Shown here: piece by piece, positions 52,601 to 63,962 of the stretch
Layout: every line of letters starts with the position of its first letter
Position numbering within the stretch: position 1 is the stretch's first letter
Source of the DNA: Candidatus Ozemibacter sibiricus
GTDB taxonomy: Bacteria > Muiribacteriota > Ozemobacteria > Ozemobacterales > Ozemobacteraceae
Assembly: GCA_003327425.1 (NCBI GenBank)
Contig: QOQW01000016.1
Coordinates: 86,564-150,563, forward strand
Reading direction: 5' to 3'
Length of the DNA: 64,000 nt
Made by a program: the position numbers and the translations under genes
The notes under the pieces: model-generated
What the model saw: the letters and a program-made list of their open reading frames with translations, nothing else
Databases searched by the model: none
What the model was told of the DNA's origin: nothing

Positions 52601-53637
52601 ATTGTCCAGGCGGCGTCGAGGGCGAGGCGGAGCTGCTCGATGTCGGTGTCATCGTAGGGCTCGCGTTTGTTGCCCACGGCGACCACGGCGACGATCTTCC
52701 CTTCCTTGATCAAGGGCACGGCCAGGAACCGCTTCACTTCCACATGCCCGGGGGGAAACCCTCTCTTGCGCGGGTCAGGGGCGGCGAAATCGTTGATCAG
52801 GAGCGGCCGTCGTTCGCGCACCGCCTCGCCCCAGATGCCGGTCTGCTCAAGCTGGTACACCGTCGACGGATTCGGGATTCGGCATTGGGCCATCGCCTCT
52901 TTCGACCAGGTGTTGAGCGTGAGTTCACGTTTGGTCTCGTCGTACCAATGGATGAACCCCAAGGGACTTCGAGTGAGGTCCAAGATCTGGGTCAGAACGA
53001 AATCGAGGAACTCCCGGAGGTCTTCGCTGGGGTGCTGGGCGATGGCCAGCAGGCAGGCCAGTCGTTGTTCGCTGCGACGCAGGGCTTCTTCGGCCATTTT
53101 GCGCTCGGTGATGTCGGTGAGCAGAGCGAACGAACCGGCGAACGCCCCATCGGCGGCTCGCAGAGCGGTGGCCGTCACCGTGCACCAGATGGCTTTCCCA
53201 TTCGAACGACGGAAGCGTTGCTCGTAGGTGCCGCTCTCCCCCTGGGTCCGTTGCCTCATTCGGGCTTCATGGGCGGGCAGGTCGTCGGAGAACATGAACG
53301 CCGTGACCGGTTGGCCGATGATGTCGGCGGGCGATCGTCCCAGCATCTCGGCCATCCGCGGGTTGACATAGGTCGTCATCTGCTGGGCATCCATCGCCCA
53401 GATGCCCTCTTGCGCCGTCTCGCAGACCTGGCGATACAGGCTCTCCCGGCGCTCGAGAGCCATGAGGGCGGCGGTGGCAGCGATTTCTGCCTCTTCCAGG
53501 CGTCGTTTGAGCGCCTCGAGATCGTTCGTTCGAGGTTCTCGATCCAGGCGGCGTCTGACGATACTCCTGGCGATGGCCCACTCTTCCTCGGATAAGCCGA
53601 TTTGCCAGGAAGTTTGGGGGGCTTTCTCTCTACCCAT
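49648..53637 (-). CDS. Soluble multi-PAS/GAF sensor histidine kinase (NarX/LiaS-type HisKA_3)
   Basis: A 1329-aa kinase with no membrane segment, so it senses inside the cell. A short N-terminal coiled coil precedes PAS (about 60-175), a GAF domain (about 195-345; GFIHWYDE, PLIKEGKIVAVVAVG) and then six further PAS domains to about residue 1115. Many end in the PAC-like DITERK/DISERK motif. The HisKA_3 dimerisation helix carries phospho-acceptor His1131 (SREIHDDLGQLL). The HATPase_c domain (about 1230-1325) has the N-box (LQEALTNVLRHAQA) and GIGMPEA. Its partner is the overlapping response regulator. Several PAS domains may bind flavin or haem, but no cofactor residue can be assigned by eye. 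GGAAG precedes ATG 53637. Confidence 0.93.
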   Translation of the reverse strand: MGREKAPQTSWQIGLSEEEWAIARSIVRRRLDREPRTNDLEALKRRLEEAEIAATAALMALERRESLYRQVCETAQEGIWAMDAQQMTTYVNPRMAEMLGRSPADIIGQPVTAFMFSDDLPAHEARMRQRTQGESGTYEQRFRRSNGKAIWCTVTATALRAADGAFAGSFALLTDITERKMAEEALRRSEQRLACLLAIAQHPSEDLREFLDFVLTQILDLTRSPLGFIHWYDETKRELTLNTWSKEAMAQCRIPNPSTVYQLEQTGIWGEAVRERRPLLINDFAAPDPRKRGFPPGHVEVKRFLAVPLIKEGKIVAVVAVGNKREPYDDTDIEQLRLALDAAWTIVQRRQAEQALQASEAMFEAVIDAIPEWIHITDEQGRLVFMNRSLLAQLDRMGLPTDFQGKTVRELFPFLGKGAEEGMARARTTGTLVQSEEETLYQGQRYITETRLLPLPTTAGKGRLLTMVRDITREREQQAEILRAKEEWERTFNAVPDLIAILSPDRKIIRMNQAMANRLGINPAAAQGRFCYELMHDPAAPPPTCPHERLLRDGLEHSSDAWESRLRGHFLITASPIRDGQGNLLGSVHVARDVTEIRQAQAALAESEERFRTFIEKAGDAIFIYDERMVFLEANTAACRRLGYTREELLRMGPADLSAPEFAVLLPERIATIKQQGSLIFETEHVSKNGTRIPTEISASLVTFQGRPMIISIARDISERKRAEQALEESREKYRLLFTRMGSGFALHEMLFDNHGRPHDYRFLEVNPAFEEMTGLKAHEIIGRTVREVLPGVEPFWIATYGQVVQTGETLSFEHYTATLDRYYEVSAFRPRPGQFAVMITDVTSRKLIENALEESEEKFRALVENLDDAVGRLDRNGGVLYVSPAIVRLLGQPPEFFLDRTIDTLPAEFQGLVNDWRRAFDHVLATGQSQVAEFRFATPTATRDLECRLFPECDEQGQVRTVLTITRDITSLRKAQAELRESEERFRALAEAADEAIVILSHDGRIIDGNRQLAGLVGAATLTEVLGRSITEFFQEPWKSLVRTNIQNHLEQPYETELVRLDDQKRWVRISPKETRYRGEPARVSAIQDLTPQKQAAERLRESNDRLHALASKLETIREDEKARVSREIHDDLGQLLTGMKVEINRVAEWLNQPLGTIATNRLRAKVQEVGTLAHQALETVRRIARELRPSLIDDLGLIAAIDWQVANFHERSGIECDLKITLEEAAFPKEVSIAIYRILQEALTNVLRHAQARRVGVRLFLEEDRVVFEVEDDGIGMPEAIPTAARSLGIMGMKERALHIGGTLFVESRPGSGTLIRLEIPRGRLQR
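49760..49768 (-). promoter_or_regulatory. Possible internal extended -10 promoter for the response regulator
   Basis: A perfect TGGTATAAT on the minus strand lies inside the kinase coding region, 109 nt upstream of the regulator start at 49651. It could be chance, since it encodes Gly-Ile-Met. Confidence 0.3.
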
Positions 53638-53874
53638 AGTGAACTTCCGACGCTATAACAACCGCGTCTATAAGGGCAACAAATTTTGTACAGGGTACCC
53701 TTTTTGAGAAAAGCAGCGCAAGCTTTTTTTTGAGATCAGGTATAAAATGGATAGGCTCCAAAGCGTGAGAAATTTCTTACATGTCGGTCGGTAAATCTCT
53801 TATAGCCGACCTGGAATTATTAGGAGACAATGGGAAGTGGTTGAAAGCATGTTTACCTTCAGTGAGGTTGCACC
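53638..53874. promoter_or_regulatory. AT-rich divergent promoter region of kinase and cheY genes
   Basis: This 237-bp gap is clearly AT-richer than its surroundings. It holds an eight-T run (53723-53730), TATAAAAT at 53741-53748 for the plus strand, and TATAGC/TTGCCC boxes for the minus strand. An inverted repeat GGTCGG...CCGACC (near 53788-53812) lies before cheY. I cannot assign exact transcription starts. Confidence 0.45.
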
Positions 53875-54264
53875 ATGGGAAAACGGATCATGATCGTCGA
53901 CGATGCTGCGGTCATGCGCATCATGCTGAAACAGTTGTTCGAGAAGAACGGCTTCGAGGTGGTGGCCGAAGTCTCGAACGGGGCCGATGCCGTGGAGCGC
54001 TACGAGATCCTGCGACCCGACCTCGTCACCATGGATATCACCATGCCCGACATGGATGGCATCACCGCGGTCAAGGAGATCATCCGGATCGACCCCGGCG
54101 CACGCATCATCATGTGCTCGGCCATGGGGCAGGTCGACAAGGTCAAGGCCGCCGTGCTGGCCGGGGCCAAGAGCTTCCTGGTCAAGCCGCTCAAACCCGA
54201 GCGGGTCCTGCAGACCGTCAATCAGGTGCTCGGTCTCGCCGAGGCGCCGGCGACCAAGCCCTGA
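53875..54264 (+). CDS. cheY: CheY-type response regulator
   Basis: A 129-aa receiver-only protein with Asp9-Asp10, phospho-acceptor Asp54 (VTMDITMPDMDG), switch Ser/Ala in MCSAMGQ and Lys in FLVKPLKPE. The sequence style (GKRIMIVDDAAVMRIMLK) is that of the CheY found with CheX or CheC. It would carry phosphate from CheA to the motor or another output. GAGGTTGCACC precedes the ATG. It is followed 28 nt later by cheX, whose product is probably its phosphatase. Confidence 0.94.
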   Translation: MGKRIMIVDDAAVMRIMLKQLFEKNGFEVVAEVSNGADAVERYEILRPDLVTMDITMPDMDGITAVKEIIRIDPGARIIMCSAMGQVDKVKAAVLAGAKSFLVKPLKPERVLQTVNQVLGLAEAPATKP

Positions 54265-54292
54265 CCACCCCCTCACCGCAAGCGGAGGCACC

Positions 54293-54772
54293 ATGGATGC
54301 CAACATTCTGAATCAATTCATTCTGTCGGCCGACCAGATCTTCAAACAACTGGGCGACTTCCATCTCAAGAAGGAATCCCTCGAGCGTCTGCAGGATTGC
54401 AGCAAGGTCAAAGCGCGGGTGGCCACGCTGCTCGGCCTCACCGGCGCGTTGAAAGGCCAGGTCATCCTCACCATGGAAGAGCCGCTGGCCATGAAACTGG
54501 CCTCCGCCATCCTGATGGGCATCGAAGTGACCGAATACAACGAGATGGCCGAAAGCGGGGTCTGCGAGATGGTCAACATGATCGCCGGCGAAGCGTCGCG
54601 CCGACTGCACGAACTCGGCTACCCGTGCGATCTGTCGGTGCCTTCGATCATCCGGGGCGATCAGCTCGAGATCGGCATGCAGCCCAGGATCCCCATCTTC
54701 CTGATCCGGTTCGCCACCGAATATGGGCCGGTGCAGATGCTGCTGGGACTCGAAGTCATGAAGCCCCGGTAA
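54293..54772 (+). CDS. cheX: CheY-P phosphatase CheX
   Basis: A 159-aa CheC/CheX/FliY-family protein that dephosphorylates CheY-P. The active-site pattern Glu-x-x-Asn is present in SGVCEMVNMIAGEASRRL. Other family marks are GQVILTMEEPLAMKLASAIL and the closing beta-strand pair. One such motif is present, as in CheX; CheC has two. GCGGAGGCACC precedes ATG 54293. It is cotranscribed with cheY and ends 15 bp from the convergent HDOD gene. CheX is typical of spirochaetes, Thermotoga and many deltaproteobacteria that lack CheZ. Confidence 0.9.
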   Translation: MDANILNQFILSADQIFKQLGDFHLKKESLERLQDCSKVKARVATLLGLTGALKGQVILTMEEPLAMKLASAILMGIEVTEYNEMAESGVCEMVNMIAGEASRRLHELGYPCDLSVPSIIRGDQLEIGMQPRIPIFLIRFATEYGPVQMLLGLEVMKPR

Positions 54773-54787
54773 GGGGCGCAGAACCCC

Positions 54788-55918
54788 TCAGATCAACCCA
54801 TCGGAGGGTTGAGCCAGGAAGGCGCGGAATTCCTGGTCGAGGTGTTTCCAGGGCAGGTCCTTCCGCTTCAGGAAGAAATACCCCTCCAGCTTGGAAAAGT
54901 ATGGATGGAAGGGCGCGCCCTCCATCTCATGCAGGAAATTGTTGGCCACGAAGACCGGCAGGGTCAGGGTGTTCCAGTTCTCCGCCTGCAGGTAATGGTG
55001 GTCGCCGATGACCGCGCCCAGATAGGTCGGGAAGTTCCAGCGGTTGCACAACAGGCTGCCCACCGTCTGATGCTCGGTGCCGAAGACCAATAGTTCGGCC
55101 ATGAAGCTCGGAATGTTCTTCTCACGCATCTGCTGCGCCACCCGCTCATAGTGCTCGGGGAAGAAGAAGGCCAGCGCCATCCGTCCGACGTCGTGCAGCA
55201 GTCCGCCCATACGGACCTTGGCGCACTCTTCGGCCGTTCCGCCGGCGCTCTTGCAGATGTACTCCGCCAGTCGGGCGCAGGCTCGCCCGTGGTCGATGAC
55301 GGCCGCCTGGCTCTGGAACAGGCCGCCGACGCTGGTGTAGAAGTTGAACAGGAACAACTGGCGCAGGTTCGAGAAGCCGAGGGTGACCATCGCCTGCTGC
55401 AGGGTTTCCGCCTTCGACTGCCGAGCGAAATACGCCGAATTGGCCCACCGTAGAATCTGGCTGACCAGGCCGGGGTTGTTCTTGATGAGGGCTTCGAGGC
55501 CGGGAAAGGTGGCGTCGTTCGAGCTGACATAGGCGATCAACCGGTAGGCCTCGGTGTTGAGGATCGGCACGTCCCGCAGCTTGCGCAGCAGCAGATGCAG
55601 CGTCTCGTCGCCGGCATACGACAAGGACGCGCTCTTGATGGTGGGGAAGACGGCCAGACCGGCATCATTGCAGGCCGCCACCAGCTTCTGGTCGGTCGAG
55701 ATCGCTTTGATCCGGGTGCGGGCCGAAACGGCCTGCAGCTCAGAAAACAACCGGGGGGTCCAATGTTGCAGCTGGCTCAGGTTGACCAGGACATGGCTCC
55801 ATTTCTTCGAGGCTTGGGAAATCATCTGGAACAACTCGAAGTCGTTGTCCTTGACCGTGCCAGAGATCACCAATTGCGTGATCCCCCCATCCAGGGTCTC
55901 GATGCGGAACTCAGCCAT
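54788..55918 (-). CDS. STAS-like plus HDOD-domain signalling protein
   Basis: A 376-aa protein. The N-terminal 95 residues look like a STAS-type fold (FRIETLDGGITQLVISGTVKD). The HDOD domain (about 105-310) is a catalytically inactive relative of HD phosphohydrolases. The usual marks are seen: VPILNTEAYRLIAYV, LIKNNPGLVSQILRWANSAYF, IDHGRACARLAEY, GLLHDVGRMAL and GDHH. The HD residues in LLHDVG remain, but HDOD proteins generally act as regulators of chemotaxis, cell cycle or stress pathways. Its position beside cheY-cheX suggests a chemosensory link. The start is ATG 55918, after a GGGGGA site. Confidence 0.85.
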   Translation of the reverse strand: MAEFRIETLDGGITQLVISGTVKDNDFELFQMISQASKKWSHVLVNLSQLQHWTPRLFSELQAVSARTRIKAISTDQKLVAACNDAGLAVFPTIKSASLSYAGDETLHLLLRKLRDVPILNTEAYRLIAYVSSNDATFPGLEALIKNNPGLVSQILRWANSAYFARQSKAETLQQAMVTLGFSNLRQLFLFNFYTSVGGLFQSQAAVIDHGRACARLAEYICKSAGGTAEECAKVRMGGLLHDVGRMALAFFFPEHYERVAQQMREKNIPSFMAELLVFGTEHQTVGSLLCNRWNFPTYLGAVIGDHHYLQAENWNTLTLPVFVANNFLHEMEGAPFHPYFSKLEGYFFLKRKDLPWKHLDQEFRAFLAQPSDGLI

Positions 55919-56201
55919 GGGTCCCCCGTGCTGGAATCTTGTGGCGGGGAAGCATCCTACCATGGAGTCCCTCTCTTTGGCCAGCCATCGCCGATGTTCG
56001 ACCGTCGTGGCACGGGCGGCGGAAAGGGCAGGCATGGACATTGCCTCAAGGTAAAAAAAATAGAAAAAGCGCGAAAAAACATCATTGCGTGCGTAGGATC
56101 AAAAAATTTTAGGATGAAATGTGTTTGTGTTTGTTTTTGCTGATATTCCTTCAATTTTCGTTCTTTTCGACCGTCGGACCGTACGGTAATCTTTGGGCCT
56201 G
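55919..56201. other. AT-rich upstream region of the groEL operon
   Basis: About 280 bp before the CIRCE element contain strikingly AT-rich stretches (56050-56165) compared with the rest of the window. There are several A-runs and T-runs. The groEL promoter must lie here or overlap CIRCE, but no hexamer pair is convincing. Confidence 0.4.
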
Positions 56202-56228
56202 TTAGCACTCACCAATGGCGAGTGCTAA
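56202..56228 (+). promoter_or_regulatory. CIRCE operator (HrcA binding site)
   Basis: TTAGCACTC (56202-56210), nine bases, and GAGTGCTAA (56220-56228) match the CIRCE consensus at every position. It lies 73 bp upstream of groEL. HrcA, encoded at 60092, binds this element and represses chaperone genes until heat stress inactivates it. Confidence 0.97.
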
Positions 56229-56301
56229 CAGCGACAAAAGCAGCACGCACGGGTCAGACCCCCCGGCACGCCGGGGAAGAATTTCGAGAAGGAGACAAGA
56301 C

Positions 56302-57942
56302 ATGGCAGTCAAACAATTGGCTTACGGCGAGAATGCCCGCCGGGCGCTCGAGCGCGGCGTCGATTTCGTCGCCAACGCCGTCCGCTCCACGCTGGGGCCG
56401 AAGGGTTGTTATGCCGTCCTCCAGAAGAGTTTCGGCAGCCCGACGGTCACCAACGACGGCGTCATGATCGCCAAGGAGATCGAGATCGAAGATCGGTTCG
56501 AGAACATGGGCGCTCAGCTCGTCCGCGAAGTGGCCAGCAAGACCAACGACGTGGCCGGCGATGGCACCACCACCGCCACCGTCCTGGCGCAGGCCATCGT
56601 CCATGAGGGCTTCAAGAACGCGGCGGCCGGGGCTTCCCCCATCTACCTGAAGAAGGGCATCGAGAAGGCCGTGCGCGCCGTGGTCGAAGAGATCAAGGCC
56701 CAGGCCAAGAAGGTCGACGACAACAAGGACAGCATCGCCCAGGTCGCCACCATCTCGGCCCGCGATCCCATGATCGGCAAGGTCATCGCCGAGGCGATGG
56801 ACAAGGTCGGCAAGGACGGGGTCATCACCGTCGAAGAGGCCAAGGGCCTCGAAACCACGCTCGAATTCGTCGACGGGATGGAGTTCGACAAGGGCTATGT
56901 CAGCCCCTACATGGTCACCGACCACGAGCGCATGGAGGCGGTGCTCGAGAAGCCCTACATCCTGATCACCGAGAACAAGATCAACAGCATCAAGGACATC
57001 CTGCCGCTGCTCGAGAAGATCGTCCAGAGCAAGCGCCCCCTGTTGATCATCGCCGAGGACGTCGAGGGCGAGGCCCTGGCCACCCTCGTCGTCAACAAGC
57101 TGCGCGGCACCTTCAACTGCGTCGCCGTCAAGGCGCCGGCCTTCGGTGATCGCCGCAAGGCCATGCTTGAGGATATCGCCATCCTGACCGCCGGCAAGAA
57201 GATCAGCGAAGAGCTGGGCATGAAGCTCGACAAGGTCACGATGGACGACCTCGGCACCGCCAAGAAGGTCATCGTCAGCAAAGAGAAGACCACCATCATC
57301 GAGGGCGCCGGCAAGGCCAAGGATGTGCAGGCCCGCATCGCCCAGATCCGCGCCGAGATGGAGCAGAGCACCAGCAGCTATGACAAGGAGAAGCTGCAGG
57401 AGCGCCTGGCCAAGCTGTCGGGCGGGGTCGCCCTGATCAAGGTCGGGGCCGCCACCGAGACCGCCATGAAGGAGCGCAAGACCCGCGTCGAAGACGCCCT
57501 CAGCGCCACCCGCGCCGCGGTCGAGGAAGGCGTCGTCGCCGGCGGCGGCGTCACCTACCTCAACGCCCTCAAGGCGCTCGACAAGGTCACCACCGACAAT
57601 CCCGACGAGAAGATCGGGGTCGACATCGTGCGCAAGGCCCTGCAGAAACCCATCCACTTCATCCTGTCCAACGCCGGCCTCGAGCCCGCGCCCATCATCG
57701 ACAAGATCCAGAGCAAGGGCAAGAACGGCTGGGGCTACGATGTGGTCGCCAACGATTACGTCGACATGTTCAAGGCCGGCATCATCGACCCCGCCAAGGT
57801 CACCCGCTCGGCCCTGCAGAACGCCAGCTCGATCGCCGCCATCCTGCTCACCACCGAGGTGCTGGTCGCCGAGGTTCCGGAAGAGAAGAAACCCGCCGGT
57901 CGCGGCATGCCCCACATGGGCGGGATGCACGGCATGATGTGA
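56302..57942 (+). CDS. groEL: Chaperonin GroEL (copy 1)
   Basis: A 546-aa 60-kDa chaperonin, full length. It has [12 protein letters not shown], the ATP-binding loop [14 protein letters not shown], the apical domain (about 190-375), [11 protein letters not shown] and a C-terminal Gly/Met-rich tail ([12 protein letters not shown]). It forms double heptameric rings that fold proteins with GroES. GAAGGAGACAAGAC precedes ATG 56302. It is the first gene behind CIRCE and about 80% similar by eye to copy 2. The Gly/Met-rich tail is the classic form and suggests that this is the housekeeping or heat-induced copy. Confidence 0.97.
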   Translation: MAVKQLAYGENARRALERGVDFVANAVRSTLGPKGCYAVLQKSFGSPTVTNDGVMIAKEIEIEDRFENMGAQLVREVASKTNDVAGDGTTTATVLAQAIVHEGFKNAAAGASPIYLKKGIEKAVRAVVEEIKAQAKKVDDNKDSIAQVATISARDPMIGKVIAEAMDKVGKDGVITVEEAKGLETTLEFVDGMEFDKGYVSPYMVTDHERMEAVLEKPYILITENKINSIKDILPLLEKIVQSKRPLLIIAEDVEGEALATLVVNKLRGTFNCVAVKAPAFGDRRKAMLEDIAILTAGKKISEELGMKLDKVTMDDLGTAKKVIVSKEKTTIIEGAGKAKDVQARIAQIRAEMEQSTSSYDKEKLQERLAKLSGGVALIKVGAATETAMKERKTRVEDALSATRAAVEEGVVAGGGVTYLNALKALDKVTTDNPDEKIGVDIVRKALQKPIHFILSNAGLEPAPIIDKIQSKGKNGWGYDVVANDYVDMFKAGIIDPAKVTRSALQNASSIAAILLTTEVLVAEVPEEKKPAGRGMPHMGGMHGMM

Positions 57943-57959
57943 GATCCGTTCGGTCGTCG

Positions 57960-57987
57960 TCCCGACCGGGGCGGCCCCCGGTCGGGA
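57960..57987 (+). terminator. Perfect hairpin between groEL copy 1 and groES
   Basis: TCCCGACCGGGG (57960-57971) and CCCCGGTCGGGA (57976-57987) form a 12-bp stem with a 4-nt loop. The following TACCAAAAATTCG is not T-rich. It may be an attenuator or RNA-processing site that separates the levels of groEL and groES. Confidence 0.6.
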
Positions 57988-58035
57988 TACCAAAAATTCG
58001 AATAAGTACAAAATATCATCAGCAGGAGAAGCATC

Positions 58036-58326
58036 ATGAACCTCAAACCCCTCAATGATCGCGTCATTGTGAAGCCCAAGGAAGCCCTCGAGAAGTCCAA
58101 AGGCGGCGTCATCCTCCCCGATACCGCCTCCAAAGAGAAGCCCATCGAGGGCAAGGTCATCGCCGTGGGTCCTGGCAAGATGACCGACAATGGCAACCGC
58201 ATCCCCCTGGAAGTGAAGAAAGATCAGAACGTGATCTTCTCGAAGTACTCCGGCACCGAGATCAAGATCGACGACGAGAACTACCTGATCCTCCGCGAGG
58301 AAGACATCCTCGCCATCATCAACTGA
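58036..58326 (+). CDS. groES: Co-chaperonin GroES
   Basis: A 96-aa heptameric lid of GroEL, of normal length. It opens with [15 protein letters not shown] mobile loop follows ([18 protein letters not shown]), then the VIAVGPGKM roof segment and the final [14 protein letters not shown] lies upstream of the ATG. It sits between two groEL genes, the reverse of the usual groES-groEL order. It has no CIRCE element of its own and follows a strong hairpin, so it may be read from the upstream promoter through that hairpin or from a weak promoter in the AT-rich 57988-58020 stretch. Confidence 0.97.
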   Translation: MNLKPLNDRVIVKPKEALEKSKGGVILPDTASKEKPIEGKVIAVGPGKMTDNGNRIPLEVKKDQNVIFSKYSGTEIKIDDENYLILREEDILAIIN

Positions 58327-58386
58327 GACTGATTCCGACCCGGCCGCGCCTGGCGCGGCTTCGCACACGAACAGGAGATTGACATC

Positions 58387-60018
<1,632 letters not shown>

Positions 60019-60033
60019 TTCCGTGACGGAGTC

Positions 60034-60072
60034 CACCCACCCCGGCTCCCGGGCCGGGGTGGGTGTTCTCTG
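60034..60072 (+). terminator. Strong rho-independent-like terminator after groEL copy 2
   Basis: CACCCACCCCGGC (60034-60046) pairs with GCCGGGGTGGGTG (60053-60065) in a 13-bp stem with a 6-nt loop, followed by TTCTCTG. It separates the groE genes from hrcA, although hrcA starts only 20 bp later and has no visible promoter. Confidence 0.75.
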
Positions 60073-60091
60073 ACCCGGCTCTCGCCTCGCC

Positions 60092-61261
60092 ATGGGCAAG
60101 ACCAGACTGCCGCACGACGGCCCGGCGTCGGTCCCTCCGACCGGCCCCGATGAGCTGAACCAGCGCCAGCGTCGCATCCTCAAGGAGGTATGCGACGCCT
60201 TCATCTCCACCGGCGAACCGGTGGGGTCGCGCACCATTTCCCGCTTCAGCGATCTGGCCTGTTCGCCGGCCACCATCCGCAACGAGATGCAGGATCTCGA
60301 GCTGATGGGCTATCTGGCTTCGCCCCATACCTCGGCCGGGCGCGTGCCGACCGAGAAGGGCTATCGCTTCTACGTCAACTTCCTGGCCAATTTCGATCGA
60401 GTCAATCGCCTCGAAGAGCGGTTGATCGAGCAGCTGGCCCGCCGCATCGAGCAAGCCTGCGACGAGCGCGACGATGTGGTGCGCGCCGCCCTGCGCCTGG
60501 CCGCCGAAGAGACCCGGCTGGCCGGCATCGCCCTCGCCCCGCAGGTGCTGCACCCGCGGTTGCGCTCGGTGCGCCTCTTTCGCGTCCTGGAGGACAAGGC
60601 CATGCTGGTCACCGTCGACGACTGCGGCCAGATCAACGACCAGCTGGTCTCGATCCCGCCCGAGACCTCCGATGCCGTGCTCGAGAACCTCGCCGGCTTC
60701 CTCAACACCGAACTGTGCCACCACCAGGTCATGGCCGACGAAGCCGTCCTGCTGCGCAAATCGCACGAACTGGTGGCCCGCCACAGCCGCCTGGTCTCCG
60801 CCCTCGTCCAGCGCATCCGCCTGGCCATGGAGAACCCGGCCGCCGATACCCTCTTCCTCGAGGGCTTCATGAACTTTTTCGACCAGCCGGAATTCCGCGA
60901 TCCGGCCAAGATGCGAGCCATGGTCAGCCTGCTCGACCGCAAGGAGCAGCTGCTGCAGGTGCTCGCCCGCAACCTCGACCAGGACGAGAAGATCCGCGTC
61001 GCCATCGGGTCCGATTCCGGACTGGCCGCCCCCGATCTCTCGGTGGTCACCGCCCGCTACCTCGGCCCGCATCGCTCGATCGGCCGCATCGGCGTCATCG
61101 GGCCCCTGCGCATGGATTACGGCCGCGTCGTGGCCACCCTGGCCGAGATCTCTTCCGCTCTGACCCGGTTGTTCACCGGGTCGCTGCCGTCCCCCGGCCC
61201 GAGCCAGCCTGGCGTCTGTCGGCCGGGCACTTCCTCTTCCAAGGATCCCAGCCATGACTGA
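60092..61261 (+). CDS. hrcA: Heat-inducible transcription repressor HrcA
   Basis: A 389-aa repressor of class I heat-shock genes. The winged-helix domain (about 22-95) contains LNQRQRRILKEV, GSRTISR and SPATIRNEMQDLELMGYL, followed by SAGRVPTEKGYRFYV. The GAF-like inserted dimerisation domain follows. The final IGRIGVIGPLRMDYGRVV is highly conserved in the family. It binds CIRCE, found at 56202. The C-terminal 25 residues (PSPGPSQPG...) are a non-conserved tail. There is no good ribosome site before ATG 60092, so the first 20 Pro-rich residues may be wrongly included. It overlaps grpE by 8 bp. Confidence 0.95.
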   Translation: MGKTRLPHDGPASVPPTGPDELNQRQRRILKEVCDAFISTGEPVGSRTISRFSDLACSPATIRNEMQDLELMGYLASPHTSAGRVPTEKGYRFYVNFLANFDRVNRLEERLIEQLARRIEQACDERDDVVRAALRLAAEETRLAGIALAPQVLHPRLRSVRLFRVLEDKAMLVTVDDCGQINDQLVSIPPETSDAVLENLAGFLNTELCHHQVMADEAVLLRKSHELVARHSRLVSALVQRIRLAMENPAADTLFLEGFMNFFDQPEFRDPAKMRAMVSLLDRKEQLLQVLARNLDQDEKIRVAIGSDSGLAAPDLSVVTARYLGPHRSIGRIGVIGPLRMDYGRVVATLAEISSALTRLFTGSLPSPGPSQPGVCRPGTSSSKDPSHD

Positions 61262-61919
61262 CCACCCCGCTTCCAGCTCTGCTCCCGCTGAACCTCGCCC
61301 GGCGGAGGGAGCCGCCGCGGCGGGCGGTCCGGCCGCTCCCGAACCGTCCACCGGGCCCGAACCCGGTGCCTCCCCGGCGGCCGCTCCGGCGGAAGGACCG
61401 GCGTCGGCCGCTCAAGAAGGGACCGGCCCCGCCTCGGCGCCGGCCGACGAACTGGCCGCCCTCCGCCAGGAACTCGAAAAAGCCCGGGCCGAAGCGGCCG
61501 AATGGAAGAAGCAGTACCACCGCGGGCTGGCCGATTACGACAACCTGCGCAAACGCACGGCCAAAGAGGTGCTCGAAGCCTCCACCCGCGGCAAGGAAGA
61601 TCTTATGAAGAAGCTCCTGCCCGTCCTCGATACCTTCCACAATGCCCTCCGCCAGATGGAGGAGGCCAAGGTCGACAAGAAGGTGATGGAGGGCATGGAA
61701 ATGCTCTGGTTCCAGTTTTCCGATACTCTCGAGAAAGAGGGGCTGAAGCCCATTGCCGCCTTGCGCCAGAAGTTCGACCCGCAGCTGCATGAGGCCATGA
61801 TGCGCAGCTCCAATCCGGAATTCGACGACGACATCGTGGTGCGCGAGTTCGAGATCGGCTATACCTTCAAGGATCGCGTCATCCGCACCGCCAAAGTGGA
61901 AATCAATTCGAAGTCATAG
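61254..61919 (+). CDS. grpE: Nucleotide-exchange factor GrpE
   Basis: A 221-aa exchange factor that releases ADP from DnaK. A long Ala/Pro-rich disordered N-terminus (1-65) precedes the coiled-coil helix (LAALRQELEKARAEAAEWKKQYHRGLADYDNLRKR in part, about 64-105). The four-helix and beta-wing region ends in VVREFEIGYTFKDRVIRTAKVEI, which is typical. AAGGA lies upstream of the ATG, which is inside the hrcA end. It is followed 9 nt later by dnaK. The order hrcA-grpE-dnaK is the widespread class I arrangement. Confidence 0.95.
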   Translation: MTDHPASSSAPAEPRPAEGAAAAGGPAAPEPSTGPEPGASPAAAPAEGPASAAQEGTGPASAPADELAALRQELEKARAEAAEWKKQYHRGLADYDNLRKRTAKEVLEASTRGKEDLMKKLLPVLDTFHNALRQMEEAKVDKKVMEGMEMLWFQFSDTLEKEGLKPIAALRQKFDPQLHEAMMRSSNPEFDDDIVVREFEIGYTFKDRVIRTAKVEINSKS

Positions 61920-61928
61920 GAGGAACCC

Positions 61929-63797
<1,869 letters not shown>

Positions 63798-63962
63798 TCA
63801 CCCTGTTCACACGTGCGCAGTGCCGCAATTCCGGGAACATGATACGAACGGCGAGAAATTTCGTATCATGTTCGACACTCTAGCAACCCTACAGATGAAA
63901 CTTGAAAACTTTCGGCCAGAACACCAGTACCTTCATCGGGGAATCGCCCCGAGGAGGAGTAT
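63798..63962. other. Spacer downstream of dnaK
   Basis: A 165-bp gap holding the inverted repeat at 63835-63873 and, before the next start codon, a strong GAGGAGGAG ribosome site (63951-63959). No clear promoter hexamers are visible. Confidence 0.5.
63835..63873. repeat. Perfect 14-bp inverted repeat downstream of dnaK
   Basis: GAACATGATACGAA (63835-63848) and TTCGTATCATGTTC (63860-63873) are exact inverse complements separated by 11 nt. It could be the dnaK terminator, although no T-run follows, or an operator for the next gene 90 bp downstream. It does not resemble CIRCE. Confidence 0.65.

Noticed and set aside
56202..56228. CIRCE considered as a small gene start (an ATG lies in its spacer)
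   Set aside because: The 9-9-9 structure matches the operator consensus exactly; the ATG in the spacer has no ribosome site.
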